Source: CAMBDS01 sp964355675
GTDB taxonomy: Bacteria > Electryoneota > AABM5-125-24 > Hatepunaeales > Hatepunaeaceae
NCBI GenBank assembly: GCA_964355675.1
Contig: CAYHEC010000002.1
Coordinates: 137,735-201,734, forward strand
DNA: 64,000 bases
Direction of reading: 5' to 3'
A program made the translations under genes and the position numbers. The notes below the pieces were generated by a model, which did not search any database, was not told where the DNA came from, and saw only the letters and a program-made list of their open reading frames with translations. This document shows, one piece after another, positions 17,736 through 27,633 of the stretch (within the stretch, counting starts at the first letter, position 1; each line of letters opens with the position of its first letter).

Positions 17736-20700
17736 ATGCGCATTCGCTTCTTCCTCATCTCCGCAGGTGTTTTACTCGCAAACACTCTCTTTGCAGATAA
17801 TAACCTCGCCACTTCTTCCGCTATTCATACTTTTCGAGACGGCTTGTTGCAGATAACCAGCAAAGGGTCCGAGGGCGTTTCTCTCTCTGCTAATCTGACA
17901 AGCATTGACTTTAATATCAGCGAATCCAATGATTTATCGATCAGCGCCGAAGGAGAAGGACGAATCGGTCTGCCCGGGTATCCTGATCTTCCATCGATAA
18001 CTCGATTGTTTGTTATCCCCCCGACCGGCAAGTGCGAATTATCTTTCAGCTCTTCAGAGCCCAGATTGCTGGAAAATAAACAAGTCTCTATCTTCCCATC
18101 CATCGCCTCCGACGGTAAAGAACTTGTGTCTGCGAGCCCGCACTTTGATCAAACTAACGCATTTTGGCCAGAACAAATTGTTCAACTCGACGCCCCTGTC
18201 ATTATGCGAGGCGTTCGCATGGTGCGGTTGACGATTTTTCCAGTTCAATTCAATCCGATCTCAGGCACGATAAAGACTTTCGACAATATCGAAGTCTCGC
18301 TGAACTTTGTTCCTGGTGACGGCGAAAATTGTGTCGTGGATCCTTCGCGACCCCGCCCTTCAGGAATGGCGCTAAAGACAATGGCGTCGATCATTTCCAA
18401 CCCTGAACTCCTTCGTGACAGTTTCCAAGAAAAGGGCGCTTTTGTCTATGTGATCCCCAATTATAATGGAGTCGCCGAAGCCATCGAACCTTTGGTTCAG
18501 ATGAGAAAAATGCAGGGATACCCCACACAAGTAATAACTGTGGCAACCAACGCCAGCAATGTCGATGTCAAAAATGCCCTCCAGGACGCTTATGAAAATT
18601 GGGATATTCCGCCAGAAATTATCTGCCTCGTCGGCGAAGCTGACCTGCAAAGCGCTGATTTTATGATTGCCACTTGGGATGTCGGGCGAGCTTATATGTG
18701 GGAAACCGACTATAAATATGGCCTGTTAGAAGGCCAGGATTTATTGCCGGAAGCGGCCGTTGGCAGAATATCAGTACGAAGCCTCAACGAACTGCGATCG
18801 ATTGTTGCTAAAATTACCGGCTATGAGTTGCGCCCCTTCATCGAGGATACCACATGGTTCACCAGAGGCGCTGTCATGGCAAACGATCCTCGAACAGGAT
18901 ATTCTTCAGTGTATCTCCAGCGATGGGCGCGCAAATTACTGTTGGAAGTCGGCTTCGCCTCTGTCGATACATTCTTCTTCATCCATCAAAATCAAGAATC
19001 AGACCATAATTTCGTCCGGCGGACTATTAATGAGGGAATCAGTGTTTTCAATTATCGAGGCTGGGGGCAATTCAACGGCGCTTGGGTTGTTGGCAACGCA
19101 GGAGAGTTGAGAAATGACCAGAAATTGCCGCTGATGATCCTCCCCACTTGTAACACATGCGATTTTGCCGACCATATCCTCTCCCCACACTCTTACGCCG
19201 AAGACTTTCTTTGGGCTCAAAACGGCGGCGCCATAGGAACAATAGGTTCCAGCGGCTTCACTCACACCAATTACAATAATGTCCTTGATGGTGGAATTCT
19301 GAATAGCTTTTATCGCGACAATATCTTCCCCATTGGTTGGGCATTAAATCGTGGCAAATTAGAACTATATCGTCACTTCGGAGTCTTTAACGATGTCCAG
19401 GACCCACAAGTCCAAAACTTGAAAGTATGGGAAGCGCACTGCTATCAGTTCAATCTAATCGGCGATCCCGGAACAGAACTCTGGACCGCTGTACCGCACG
19501 CGATTACTCTGACCCACGAAGATACTCTTCTGATCGGTTCACAAAATCTACGCGTCCGAGCCACTGACCCCAGAAATAACACGCCCATTTCTGACGCAAC
19601 TCTCACACTGCTACAAAATGGAGAACCTCTCCGCGTCGAAGGATCAAGTGATGGCGGTGAAGTGTTATTTACCTTTTCGCCCGACGAACTGACCGCCGGA
19701 CGCTTAATTCTTGTTGTGACCAAACACAACATGTTGACTAATATCGATACCTTGACCGTTCGCACCGGAGCCCAGTTCCTCGCCGCTCGTACCGTGATCG
19801 TTGACGATGATAATGCCGGCCGAAGCCGCGGCAATGGCAACCGGACAGCTAATCCAAGCGAAACGATTGAATTACGGTCCTATATTGCTAACTTTGGCGA
19901 TGATGCCCCGGATGGTGCTCTCGACGTTGCCTTGTCCCACAATCAGGGCGACTATCGCATCCTGAACGGCGCCGTCCATTTAAATCAGAGTCCCACCGCT
20001 GGAGACAGCTCCGTCGTTACCTTTCTTGTCCAAACCGGCAATCAGATTGAAAATAACCAGCGGCTCGTTTTTAATCTAACGATTGCTTTTGAAAACGAGC
20101 TCTGGCAGTCAACGATCTCCTTGATGGCCGAATCGTTCGACCTCAGCCACGCTCGACACGTCTTTACTCCAACCCCCTTCCGTCCCGGAGATACCGCTTG
20201 GGTCGATGTCACCGTCCGAAACATCGGCAGACTTACAAGCCCCGAGATGACCGCAAGACTAACGTCACTGACGCCGGTCGTCAGTGTGTTTAATCCGCAA
20301 GCTGTTTTCTCGCCTGTCTCGGTCGATGGAGTCGATTCGCTTGCTACTGCCCGGTTCCGAGTTTATGCCCACTCGTTGACCGTACCAGGCACAGAGGCGG
20401 AACTCCTTATTACCTTTGAATCTGAAATTGGTATGCGAGATACGACTCGTTTCACCTACGTTATCGGCTCTCCCGTCGCTGATACTCCATTCGGCCCTGA
20501 CTCTTACGGATATGTTTGCTTTGATAATACAGACGACAGGTGGGACGTCGCTCCTGTGTACAATTGGGTCGAAATCGATACCGGTTTGGGAGGGAATGGA
20601 CAAAATACCGGCATCAGAGACAGGGGTAACGAACAGGATTGGAGCGTCCTCGTTGACCTTCCATTCCCATTTCAATATTATGGCGAGGATTTCGGCAGAG

Positions 20701-22820
20701 TAACAATTTGCTCGAATGGCTGGATGTCATTTGGCGATGAATCAAAATTAGCCGACTTCCAGAATCGCCGCATTCCTCCAGCCTTAGGACCGCGCGCCCA
20801 GGTCTGCGTCTTTTGGGACGATTTGATCAACTACGTCGATACAACCGGTGCGCAAATCGGGGGAATATTCTACAAATTCGACGAACAAAACAATCGCTTC
20901 ATCATCGAATGGAGTCGAATGAGACGGTATATCGGTATGGAAAACAACCGTATCAGAGTCGGTAGCGAGGAGAGTTTTCAGGTCATTATCTACGATCCCC
21001 AACACTATCCGACATACTCCGGTGATGGTGAGTTAGTTTTCCAGTACCGCGACGTCAGCAACGATCCCGATGTTGATCCGGGTGAATTCGACACGCCCTA
21101 CTCAACGGTCGGGATTGTGAACCTGAATGGTACTGATGGGATGGAATATACATACTGGAATTCCTATGCACCCGGTGCGGCCTTTTTAGAGGATGGACTC
21201 GCCATCAAATTTTCCACTAAGTTAATCGTCGTCGTCGGTTACGCCCAGGGTACTATCATTGACGCCGCTACGCAACAACCAATTCCAAATGCCGAAATCA
21301 GTGGTAGCAGAGGCTCTTTCTCTCTCTCCGATAGATCCGGTCATTTTGTGATGGATAATATTTTGATCGGAGAAGACTATAGTTTTACCGCTTGGGCTCC
21401 TGGCTACAACGACTCAACTTTGACCGGCTTCGACATCTCAGAAGGAGACACCCTCCTGCTGAATTTCGCCTTGCTCCACCCGACTTTTACCTTGTCTCGG
21501 CAGGAGATATCGGAAGCAATCAGACCTGATTATGGAGCTGATATACCTATTTTACTTCGAAATCAAGGTAATGGACCGCTAAACTTCACCTCAAAACTAA
21601 CTTACCCAGGTGTAGTTGAAGAAGGACACTGGCCACTCATTCTCAATATTAACGCAACTGAGGCGACTCGCGATAACCGTATTCAATCGGTTTCATTCTT
21701 AAATCACAAAATTTGGGTAGCCGGTTCCAATAACAACGCCAACCCGAATAAATTCTATCGCTTCTTACCCGATGGAACCTATCGAGATTACATTGCTCAA
21801 CCCGGATCATCAAGTTTCGGCATCAGGGGTACAACATCGGACGGTGAGTTCTTATACGGTGGTGAAGGACCTTGGATCTACAAGATCGACAATAATGGGC
21901 TCACCCTCGATTCCATTCCGGGACCGCTCTCTCTACAAAGGGCTTTAGCCTACGACAACGAAAATGACGAATTTTGGGTGGCAAATGGTCGTGACGAACA
22001 GATTGTCGGCATTGACCGTGAGGGGAATGTCATCGCCAGGTTCGACCATGAACTCGACATCAATGGTCTGGGATTTTTCCCGGACGATCCGGATGGATAT
22101 CCGCTCTATATTCTCAGCCGAGATCGCACCAATCCCGGTTTGCAGGTTCCGGAAGCACTCATATCGAAGCTCAATCCGCAAACAGGCGATATGCGTATTG
22201 TGACCGTTCTCGAAGGTGGAGTTGAAGACCGCGGCGGTGAAATTGAAATCACCAGCGATCTGGACAGTCGTAAATGGGTCTTGTTAGCCACAATGACTAA
22301 TCCTGCCGGGACACGAATTTCGTTATATGACATGGGACCAAACACTACTTGGTTGAATTATTCGCCACGTACCGGAAGTCTGAATCCACAAGCAGAACAA
22401 ACCCTCCAGCTCAGGCTCGACGCGACTGGTCTCGAAGAAGGTGAATATAATCTGATCCTCCGCTACATTCATAACGCCGCAGGATTGCGATCCGATATTC
22501 CGATCCAGTTGCGTGTCGATGATGAAGCTTCGGTAGGTGACTCTCAAGAAATACCTCATGTTTTCTCGCTGTCACCAGCTTTCCCGAACCCATTCAATTC
22601 CTCAACACTTCTCCGATTTTCTCTTCCTGAGCAGGGATTTGCTCGACTTGGACTTTACGATCTCGCTGGCAGACAAATTCAACTTCTTGAAGCTATGGAG
22701 CTTAATGCTGGCTCCCATACGGTTCAAATGTCGGCGGAGAACTTACCCAGTGGAGTTTACATCGTGAAGCTCAGCGCGGGAGACTTGACCCGCTCTATAA
22801 AAGTCGCCTTGATCCGTTAA
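17736..22820 (+). CDS. Gingipain-like C25 family secreted protein with Ig-like, regulatory-like and C-terminal sorting domains
   Basis: A 1694-residue protein with a signal peptide (MRIRFFLISAGVLLANTLFA). It has a C25-type propeptide (about 20-215) and a C25 peptidase domain (about 235-605) with the nucleophile region LPTCNTCDFADH near 471. The usual catalytic histidine region reads NYRGWGQFNGAW (near 438) and contains no histidine, so activity is doubtful. Further domains are Ig-like/CARDB-type repeats (600-860), a DNTDDRW... domain with NGWMSFGD (about 930-1160), and a carboxypeptidase-regulatory-like domain (near 1170-1250, GTIIDAATQQPIPNAEI). A propeller-like stretch follows (about 1320-1530). 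The C-terminal 80 residues (AFPNPFNSSTLLRF...GVYIVKLSAG) form a T9SS/FlgD-like sorting domain. The homologue encoded at 27634-31359 shares this plan. Confidence 0.85.
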   Translation: MRIRFFLISAGVLLANTLFADNNLATSSAIHTFRDGLLQITSKGSEGVSLSANLTSIDFNISESNDLSISAEGEGRIGLPGYPDLPSITRLFVIPPTGKCELSFSSSEPRLLENKQVSIFPSIASDGKELVSASPHFDQTNAFWPEQIVQLDAPVIMRGVRMVRLTIFPVQFNPISGTIKTFDNIEVSLNFVPGDGENCVVDPSRPRPSGMALKTMASIISNPELLRDSFQEKGAFVYVIPNYNGVAEAIEPLVQMRKMQGYPTQVITVATNASNVDVKNALQDAYENWDIPPEIICLVGEADLQSADFMIATWDVGRAYMWETDYKYGLLEGQDLLPEAAVGRISVRSLNELRSIVAKITGYELRPFIEDTTWFTRGAVMANDPRTGYSSVYLQRWARKLLLEVGFASVDTFFFIHQNQESDHNFVRRTINEGISVFNYRGWGQFNGAWVVGNAGELRNDQKLPLMILPTCNTCDFADHILSPHSYAEDFLWAQNGGAIGTIGSSGFTHTNYNNVLDGGILNSFYRDNIFPIGWALNRGKLELYRHFGVFNDVQDPQVQNLKVWEAHCYQFNLIGDPGTELWTAVPHAITLTHEDTLLIGSQNLRVRATDPRNNTPISDATLTLLQNGEPLRVEGSSDGGEVLFTFSPDELTAGRLILVVTKHNMLTNIDTLTVRTGAQFLAARTVIVDDDNAGRSRGNGNRTANPSETIELRSYIANFGDDAPDGALDVALSHNQGDYRILNGAVHLNQSPTAGDSSVVTFLVQTGNQIENNQRLVFNLTIAFENELWQSTISLMAESFDLSHARHVFTPTPFRPGDTAWVDVTVRNIGRLTSPEMTARLTSLTPVVSVFNPQAVFSPVSVDGVDSLATARFRVYAHSLTVPGTEAELLITFESEIGMRDTTRFTYVIGSPVADTPFGPDSYGYVCFDNTDDRWDVAPVYNWVEIDTGLGGNGQNTGIRDRGNEQDWSVLVDLPFPFQYYGEDFGRVTICSNGWMSFGDESKLADFQNRRIPPALGPRAQVCVFWDDLINYVDTTGAQIGGIFYKFDEQNNRFIIEWSRMRRYIGMENNRIRVGSEESFQVIIYDPQHYPTYSGDGELVFQYRDVSNDPDVDPGEFDTPYSTVGIVNLNGTDGMEYTYWNSYAPGAAFLEDGLAIKFSTKLIVVVGYAQGTIIDAATQQPIPNAEISGSRGSFSLSDRSGHFVMDNILIGEDYSFTAWAPGYNDSTLTGFDISEGDTLLLNFALLHPTFTLSRQEISEAIRPDYGADIPILLRNQGNGPLNFTSKLTYPGVVEEGHWPLILNINATEATRDNRIQSVSFLNHKIWVAGSNNNANPNKFYRFLPDGTYRDYIAQPGSSSFGIRGTTSDGEFLYGGEGPWIYKIDNNGLTLDSIPGPLSLQRALAYDNENDEFWVANGRDEQIVGIDREGNVIARFDHELDINGLGFFPDDPDGYPLYILSRDRTNPGLQVPEALISKLNPQTGDMRIVTVLEGGVEDRGGEIEITSDLDSRKWVLLATMTNPAGTRISLYDMGPNTTWLNYSPRTGSLNPQAEQTLQLRLDATGLEEGEYNLILRYIHNAAGLRSDIPIQLRVDDEASVGDSQEIPHVFSLSPAFPNPFNSSTLLRFSLPEQGFARLGLYDLAGRQIQLLEAMELNAGSHTVQMSAENLPSGVYIVKLSAGDLTRSIKVALIR

Positions 22821-22828
22821 GAGAGTTC

Positions 22829-22852
22829 GGAGTTCACCGCTTTAACCTGTCG
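22829..22852. repeat. Short dispersed repeat GGAGTTCACCGCTTTA
   Basis: GGAGTTCACCGCTTTAACCTGTC after the C25 stop matches, with two differences, the sequence after the PLP-enzyme stop near 8169. Confidence 0.4.
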
Positions 22853-22868
22853 ATTTGCCTATAACCAA

Positions 22869-22894
22869 AAGGGGCAACCATTTGGTTGCCCCTT
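22869..22894. terminator. Bidirectional terminator between convergent genes
   Basis: A perfect 12-bp stem, AAGGGGCAACCA/TGGTTGCCCCTT, with a 2-base loop lies between the C25 gene (plus) and the small membrane protein gene (minus). On the minus strand it is followed by TTTT. Confidence 0.65.
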
Positions 22895-22918
22895 GTAAGT
22901 GGTGCGGAAGGCGTGGGA

Positions 22919-23317
22919 TTATTCCGCACCTGCTCTCGGCTCATCTGAATGTCCATTTTGTACTCGGCTCTCAGGTATGACCCCAGATTTCTGCGCGGAT
23001 TCCCGAGAGGTTCGGAGGTGGGTATATAACAAGCCTACTCCAACTATCAATGGCAACAGCGCCCACAGAAAATCTTCATCGCCCTGATAGAGGTTCGCGC
23101 CGAGCCATGCTACTCCCAAGCCTATCAAGATGATCGGCCATTTGTAAGGATTTTTTACCACATCTTTGTGCCGTGGAGGAACGGGAATGCCCTTTTCCAT
23201 CGCCAGCATCCGCTCTTCATGTTCCATCTTTGCTCGTTTCATTTTCGCTTGCAATATCATATAAATGACACAGACCGTTGCCGCGAAAAATGCTATCGGC
23301 ACTAAAATATCTTCCAT
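22919..23317 (-). CDS. Small membrane protein, DUF6249-like
   Basis: A 132-residue protein with one N-terminal transmembrane helix (DILVPIAFFAATVCVIYMIL), a basic cytoplasmic linker with EERMLAMEKGIPVP, and two further helices (about 65-83 and 87-103). The helix, RMxxxEKG motif and two-helix order match the DUF6249-type membrane proteins often encoded beside ECF sigma factors. The divergent sigma/anti-sigma pair begins 580 bases away, which fits that association. Function unknown. Confidence 0.7.
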   Translation of the reverse strand: MEDILVPIAFFAATVCVIYMILQAKMKRAKMEHEERMLAMEKGIPVPPRHKDVVKNPYKWPIILIGLGVAWLGANLYQGDEDFLWALLPLIVGVGLLYTHLRTSRESAQKSGVIPESRVQNGHSDEPRAGAE

Positions 23318-23893
23318 AAGGCGCTCCAGCAGTTGTTTGGTTTAGCTATCTATAGGATAGTCGAATATTTTTCGGAGGAGTTTTAACCCGGTATTTGTGC
23401 CTCTTTGAGTCCGGACATCCCGGTCCGCCCTCGAGTCAACTATTCCGTTCACTCCTATAGACTGGCGCTTACTTTGAAAGGTTACAAATTACCCAAACTA
23501 TTTTAATTTTGCTCTTGAAAGGCATGATTTCAATCCGCTCTCAGCAATATATCTGAAAAAGCATAAAGTCCGTCGCGTAGGTTAACCGTCTCAGTTGACA
23601 GTGTTTTCGTGGACACGATACGCATGCCCTTCGTGGACGGGAAACCCTTCTTGCATTTCACCGGAACGCCTTTTATATTTATGAGAGTATTAACTTAATA
23701 GTGTCTTCTTGGCAGGCGCGACACTCCAGTCGGCAGGCTCTGACCTAAAACGACTACAAGGTAATACTCTAATATTCAAAGGGTGTACTCAATTCTCTTT
23801 GGTTGACTTTTATTTACCTCTTTGTAACATTCTTGATGAGTCGCCAGTCTAAGTGAATAGGGGAGGAAAAATGGGTGAAGTCGGAAAATAGGC
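23318..23893 (+). promoter_or_regulatory. Long intergenic region with sigma-factor promoter and a six-codon leader frame
   Basis: A sigma-70-like pair TTGACT (23803-23808), N16, TAACAT (23825-23830) faces the sigma gene. Downstream, GGGGAGGAAAA is a strong Shine-Dalgarno for ATG 23871, which opens a six-codon frame (MGEVGK) ending TAG at 23889-23891. The GTG start of the sigma gene follows after two bases, so translation may be coupled to this leader. The remaining 450 bases contain short imperfect repeats (such as CGTGGACACG / CGTGGACGGG) but no gene that I can see. Confidence 0.4.
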
Positions 23894-24472
23894 GTGGCAA
23901 CCTTCGACGAAGGAAACTTTCTTACCGATTTCCGGCTTCGACCGGAAACAGCATTTCGAACACTTATGGACTATTTCCGCGACCGGGTCTTCCTGATGTG
24001 TCTGCGAGTTTCTCCCGGACATGCTGAAGCTGAAGATCTGGCGCAGGAATCTTTCATTCGTATCTGGCGGGGACTCCAATCCTTCCGTGGAGACAGCTCG
24101 CTTTCGACTTGGATTTACCATATCGTCTGGAATGTCTGCGCTTCCTATCTTGAAAAGAAAGGCAGAGCTTCCGATTTCGTTCCTTACCGAGAAGACGATG
24201 ACGATGAACAGGGGCTCTTCAGTTACAGCGCCCCAAGCATCGACAACGCCTTCAAGCATTTTGAAAGTAGTCAATACATTGCCACACTTCTTGCACAGCT
24301 TCCTCCCGCACAGCAGATGATCTTGACACTTTACTATTTAGAAGAGCAATCCTATCAGGAAATCGCTGACGTTGTTGGCTGGCCGATGGGAACCGTCAAA
24401 GCAAATCTGCACCGCGCGAAAGAAAGATTACGCGCTATCGCATTAAAGGAACAAGCATCAATTCCAGCATAA
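23894..24472 (+). CDS. ECF-type RNA polymerase sigma factor
   Basis: A 192-residue sigma-70 family protein. Region 2 covers about residues 18-85 (DRVFLMCLRVSPGHAEAEDL, the DLAQESFIRIWRG helix, FRGDSSLSTWIYHIVWN). Region 4 covers about 130-185 (LPPAQQMILTLYYLEEQSYQ, EIADVVGWPMGTVKANLHRA). The linker is acidic (EDDDDEQ). It starts at a GTG directly after a tiny leader frame. An anti-sigma-like gene follows 24 bases downstream, so the pair probably acts as a membrane- or redox-responsive switch. The targets are unknown; the secreted proteins on either side are possible. Confidence 0.9.
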   Translation: MATFDEGNFLTDFRLRPETAFRTLMDYFRDRVFLMCLRVSPGHAEAEDLAQESFIRIWRGLQSFRGDSSLSTWIYHIVWNVCASYLEKKGRASDFVPYREDDDDEQGLFSYSAPSIDNAFKHFESSQYIATLLAQLPPAQQMILTLYYLEEQSYQEIADVVGWPMGTVKANLHRAKERLRAIALKEQASIPA

Positions 24473-24496
24473 TTCTATGAACAGCTTGGAACAGAA

Positions 24497-25186
24497 ATGA
24501 GCCATAAAGTGAGCGATCATCAGATTGACTGCACTCAAGCGGTTTCTCTCAATAATCAAAAAGCCTCATTGACCTTTGAAGAACGCGAGTTGCTCAATAC
24601 GCACCTCGCAAACTGCTACCAATGTCGTGAGGAACAATTATGCTGTGCCGAAGCTTTGCAGTTGATCGATCAACTGCCACCTGCCGAGGCTGACTGCAAT
24701 CAATCGCTCAATCTTCATATCAGTTGTTGTCCTGAATGCCTTACAGCAAAGCTCCTGGAGCCAACCCTTCGCGTAGCTGTTGCGCCAATCTGCTTGCCAA
24801 CTCCCTCTTTGAATTTTGAGGCGTTACTAAAATCAAAACTTTCGATCGCGCCATTATCGGAAAGTGTACCTGTTAAACCTGATATTATTGTTCAGGAAGC
24901 TCCAATCTCGCAGTGGAGCTGGGTAATTGCCGCCATCACGCTTGCTCTTACAATCTCTGCTCAGTTACCCAAGGTATATTCGTTGATTGCAAGCATCCCA
25001 AATCTAACATTAAAATTTGTTGCTTTCCTTGCATCCCATCTAACTGGTGAAACAGCAGTAGTTTATAGTTTATTGAAGCGCTCCTATTCATCCTTTACTG
25101 TAGAAAACCTTGGCCCAGTAATGGTAATTACACTCATTGCCATAAGTCTATCTGCAATGAGATTTGTACTTCTACAGGATGATTGA
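24497..25186 (+). CDS. Putative anti-sigma factor with zinc-finger-like domain and membrane helices
   Basis: A 229-residue protein. The N-terminal part contains HLANCYQCREE (H-x3-C-x2-C), the pattern of zinc-binding anti-sigma domains, with a second Cys-rich repeat HISCCPECLTAK near 78. Hydrophobic segments lie near 138-158 and 205-222, with a further amphipathic stretch near 165-190, so the protein is probably anchored in the inner membrane. The gene follows the ECF sigma gene in the same direction with a 24-base gap. The call rests on this context and the ZAS-like motif. Confidence 0.75.
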   Translation: MSHKVSDHQIDCTQAVSLNNQKASLTFEERELLNTHLANCYQCREEQLCCAEALQLIDQLPPAEADCNQSLNLHISCCPECLTAKLLEPTLRVAVAPICLPTPSLNFEALLKSKLSIAPLSESVPVKPDIIVQEAPISQWSWVIAAITLALTISAQLPKVYSLIASIPNLTLKFVAFLASHLTGETAVVYSLLKRSYSSFTVENLGPVMVITLIAISLSAMRFVLLQDD

Positions 25187-25215
25187 TGTGATGTCACCCG
25201 CCCTCACCTGACTGC

Positions 25216-25240
25216 GGTAGGGGCGAATTTATTCGCCCCT
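25216..25240. repeat. Palindromic repeat, GGGGCGAAT family
   Basis: AGGGGCGAAT-tt-ATTCGCCCCT, perfect 10-bp stem. Further copies lie at 27531, 27564 and 38550. Confidence 0.65.
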
Positions 25241-25330
25241 GATGAAATTACGGCGGGTAGCCCGGCGAGCTGTACTCAGCGGGTGCGATTTTAGGAGTTC
25301 CCGCGCGCACGTTGAGCCGCCGAGCCCGAC

Positions 25331-25366
25331 ACAAAGCCGTCAACCCATTTGGATTGACGGCTTTGT
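25331..25366. terminator. Bidirectional terminator-like hairpin
   Basis: A perfect 13-bp stem, ACAAAGCCGTCAA/TTGACGGCTTTGT, with a 10-base loop lies between the convergent anti-sigma gene and the secreted-protein gene. Confidence 0.6.
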
Positions 25367-25423
25367 GTTGAGTTTGCAAACCCGACTGTCTCTACCCTGC
25401 CTGCAAATTATACGAGTCGTAAT

Positions 25424-27397
25424 CTATCGCACGAGCGCAACCTTCATCGTTGAAACGAACTCGGCATTCGAGAGTTTGACAATATAGATCCCTGCCGGCA
25501 GATCTTCAGCATTCAAAACGACCTGATGGTGCCCGGGTAGATTCTCTCCATTAAATAGAACGGCGACTTTTTGCCCGTTAGTGGAATAAAGGGCAAGTTC
25601 AACATTTTGATGCTTTTCGATATCGTATTCAATCCGCGTTGTGCTGTTGAATGGATTCGGGTAGGCTCCCGCCAAGCGGAACTCCGTGGGGCCAGACACG
25701 CCGTCATCTTCAACCGATACCGGAGGTACCACGTGGAAATTAGGCCCTTCCCAGATTGAATCATGGTTAACCTCTTCCAACGGAACTCTCAAGTAATAAA
25801 CTTCATTGAGTGTGTTCGTCGCGTTTTCGTCTTGAATCACGGATCCTGCTTCGTGATCGAGGATGTACAAAACGTGCAGATTATCATCCACCCTCTCGGC
25901 TAATGACGGATACTCTTCGCACATTCCGGCGCCCGGTTCTGGCAGTAACGCGTCTGTCTGCACTAACAAAGTAGGATGCTCCCAAGTTGCCCCGTTATTT
26001 CTTGAAACTGCCACAGAGACGTCGCCCTGACACCGCCCTGCATTATCCACATAATCATTGTAATCATTATATGGATAGTAGTTATAGACACAGTATAAAT
26101 AACCATTTGGACCATAGGCAAGCGACGGCGCACAAACATTTGATTTCCAGGCGCCGGGTTGAGGCCAGATTACAAGGCTGTCATTTTCATCCAGTATCTG
26201 TTGAGAGAACCACCCGTCAGCTACTGGAGAAAACGTACAATCCTCTTCAGTCCAGTGGAAAAGTATCGCCGCATCTAACGTGAGATTATCCACCGGCGGA
26301 CGGTCAACATCTGGATCATAAATAGCCTTCTCCCACATGCCTCGTGCTTCGAAAACGATGTGGATCATATCCGCATCATCGAAGATCACGTCGTGAGTCG
26401 TAAACGGTCGTAACGTATCGCCATACGACTCGTCCCCCTCTAACTCCGGATTTGGCGGAATACAATTAGTCACATTAAGTGGATTATCGAAATTCCACTC
26501 AACACCGTCGTCGGTCCAAGCCAGCCAAAGATCATTATTCATCTGATAAGCGAGAAATCCATCCCATTCCGGTGGAGCAGGAATGCCGGTTCGACTCGAA
26601 ATCCAGGTGATTGCGGCGCGCTCGCTATTTGGAGATTGGACTATCCGGTAGTTATTGAGACTGGTGGGTGATACCTCAATCGGTACGTCAGGAAATGATG
26701 GTTGACCTCCTCTAAAATCCGTACCGCTATAGCTGATCATTCCAGCGTCGTTTCGGTTTCCAACCACATGTATCATGTCATCGGGTGAGATCACTCCCAT
26801 CGGCCAGAGTATTTGAGTTTCGACGTAATTTGGAGTTTGAAATGCCTCGAATGCCCCAAAACCCATCGCGAAATCGACGCATACCACTGTCGTCGGCTCG
26901 CCTCCCGGAAGGATACCTACTGCATGGCAGAAAATGACCGCCCGCTGTTCCTCTTCGCGCGTTAAAACGATATTCCCGTAACCCGAACGTGTGCCGGGTG
27001 GAGCCTGAACGCCATCTTCTTCAAGCCAATTTCCGTTTGGATCAAGATAATTGTATTTCTGCTGGCGAGTCCCGGCGTTATCCGAGCCGTAACCATCCAT
27101 CCAGGTCACGTGGACTCCACCCTGATCATCGACAGCGATCATCTTCCCGACACAACCATTCGCTTGATAGTCGTACCAAGTATCGCCTGGTAAGAACTGC
27201 TCCCCCAAGATCACATCGTCCCGACCAGGCAACCTTGGACGAGGAGGAGTAAAGCGTACATTACCTGGCTCCTGCTCGTTGGCGTCGATGAGTTTGTATG
27301 CTGGTGTTGTACGTGGGCCGCGTACATTTGCAGATTCCTTTGCCTGCAAACCGACTGAAATCAACAACCCTGCCAAGATTAAAGTAAACGTTTTCAT
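25424..27397 (-). CDS. Secreted protein with C-terminal sorting domain (sialidase/propeller-like)
   Basis: From the ATG at 27397 (AAGGGA upstream) the protein is 657 residues with a signal peptide (MKTFTLILAGLLISVGLQA). The longer frame to 27517 adds a non-signal leader. The body (about 60-560) contains repeated W-x-D/Asp-box-like turns (VTWMDGYGSDNAG, AWTDDGVEWNFDNP, SRNNGATWEHP) typical of beta-propeller or sialidase-like folds; no catalytic set was recognised. The last 80 residues (AYPNPFNSTTRIEY...GIYIVKLSNAE) form the same sorting domain as in the two C25 proteins. It lies between them on the chromosome and is probably exported by the same system. Function unknown. Confidence 0.78.
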   Translation of the reverse strand: MKTFTLILAGLLISVGLQAKESANVRGPRTTPAYKLIDANEQEPGNVRFTPPRPRLPGRDDVILGEQFLPGDTWYDYQANGCVGKMIAVDDQGGVHVTWMDGYGSDNAGTRQQKYNYLDPNGNWLEEDGVQAPPGTRSGYGNIVLTREEEQRAVIFCHAVGILPGGEPTTVVCVDFAMGFGAFEAFQTPNYVETQILWPMGVISPDDMIHVVGNRNDAGMISYSGTDFRGGQPSFPDVPIEVSPTSLNNYRIVQSPNSERAAITWISSRTGIPAPPEWDGFLAYQMNNDLWLAWTDDGVEWNFDNPLNVTNCIPPNPELEGDESYGDTLRPFTTHDVIFDDADMIHIVFEARGMWEKAIYDPDVDRPPVDNLTLDAAILFHWTEEDCTFSPVADGWFSQQILDENDSLVIWPQPGAWKSNVCAPSLAYGPNGYLYCVYNYYPYNDYNDYVDNAGRCQGDVSVAVSRNNGATWEHPTLLVQTDALLPEPGAGMCEEYPSLAERVDDNLHVLYILDHEAGSVIQDENATNTLNEVYYLRVPLEEVNHDSIWEGPNFHVVPPVSVEDDGVSGPTEFRLAGAYPNPFNSTTRIEYDIEKHQNVELALYSTNGQKVAVLFNGENLPGHHQVVLNAEDLPAGIYIVKLSNAEFVSTMKVALVR

Positions 27398-27530
27398 ATG
27401 ATATCCCTTATGAAATGAATGAGTTCTTTGTAACGGAAGCGCTTGGCTCCGTACCCTTCCGATGAAAATCACGCCCAGCAAAGCTGTGCGGGTCACACGC
27501 TTCTTCTGGTTGGGCAACAGTCCCGACTTC

Positions 27531-27588
27531 GGTAAGGGCGAATTTATTCGCCCTTCTGTCTTTGGTAGGGGCGAATTGATTCGCCCCT
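27531..27588. repeat. Two GGGGCGAAT-family palindromes in tandem
   Basis: 27531-27555 (AAGGGCGAAT-tt-ATTCGCCCTT) and 27564-27588 (AGGGGCGAAT-tg-ATTCGCCCCT) lie between two secreted-protein genes. Confidence 0.65.
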
Positions 27589-27633
27589 CTGTGCGGTGAC
27601 TGAACCAAACGACGCTTAACGATTGAGCAACCC

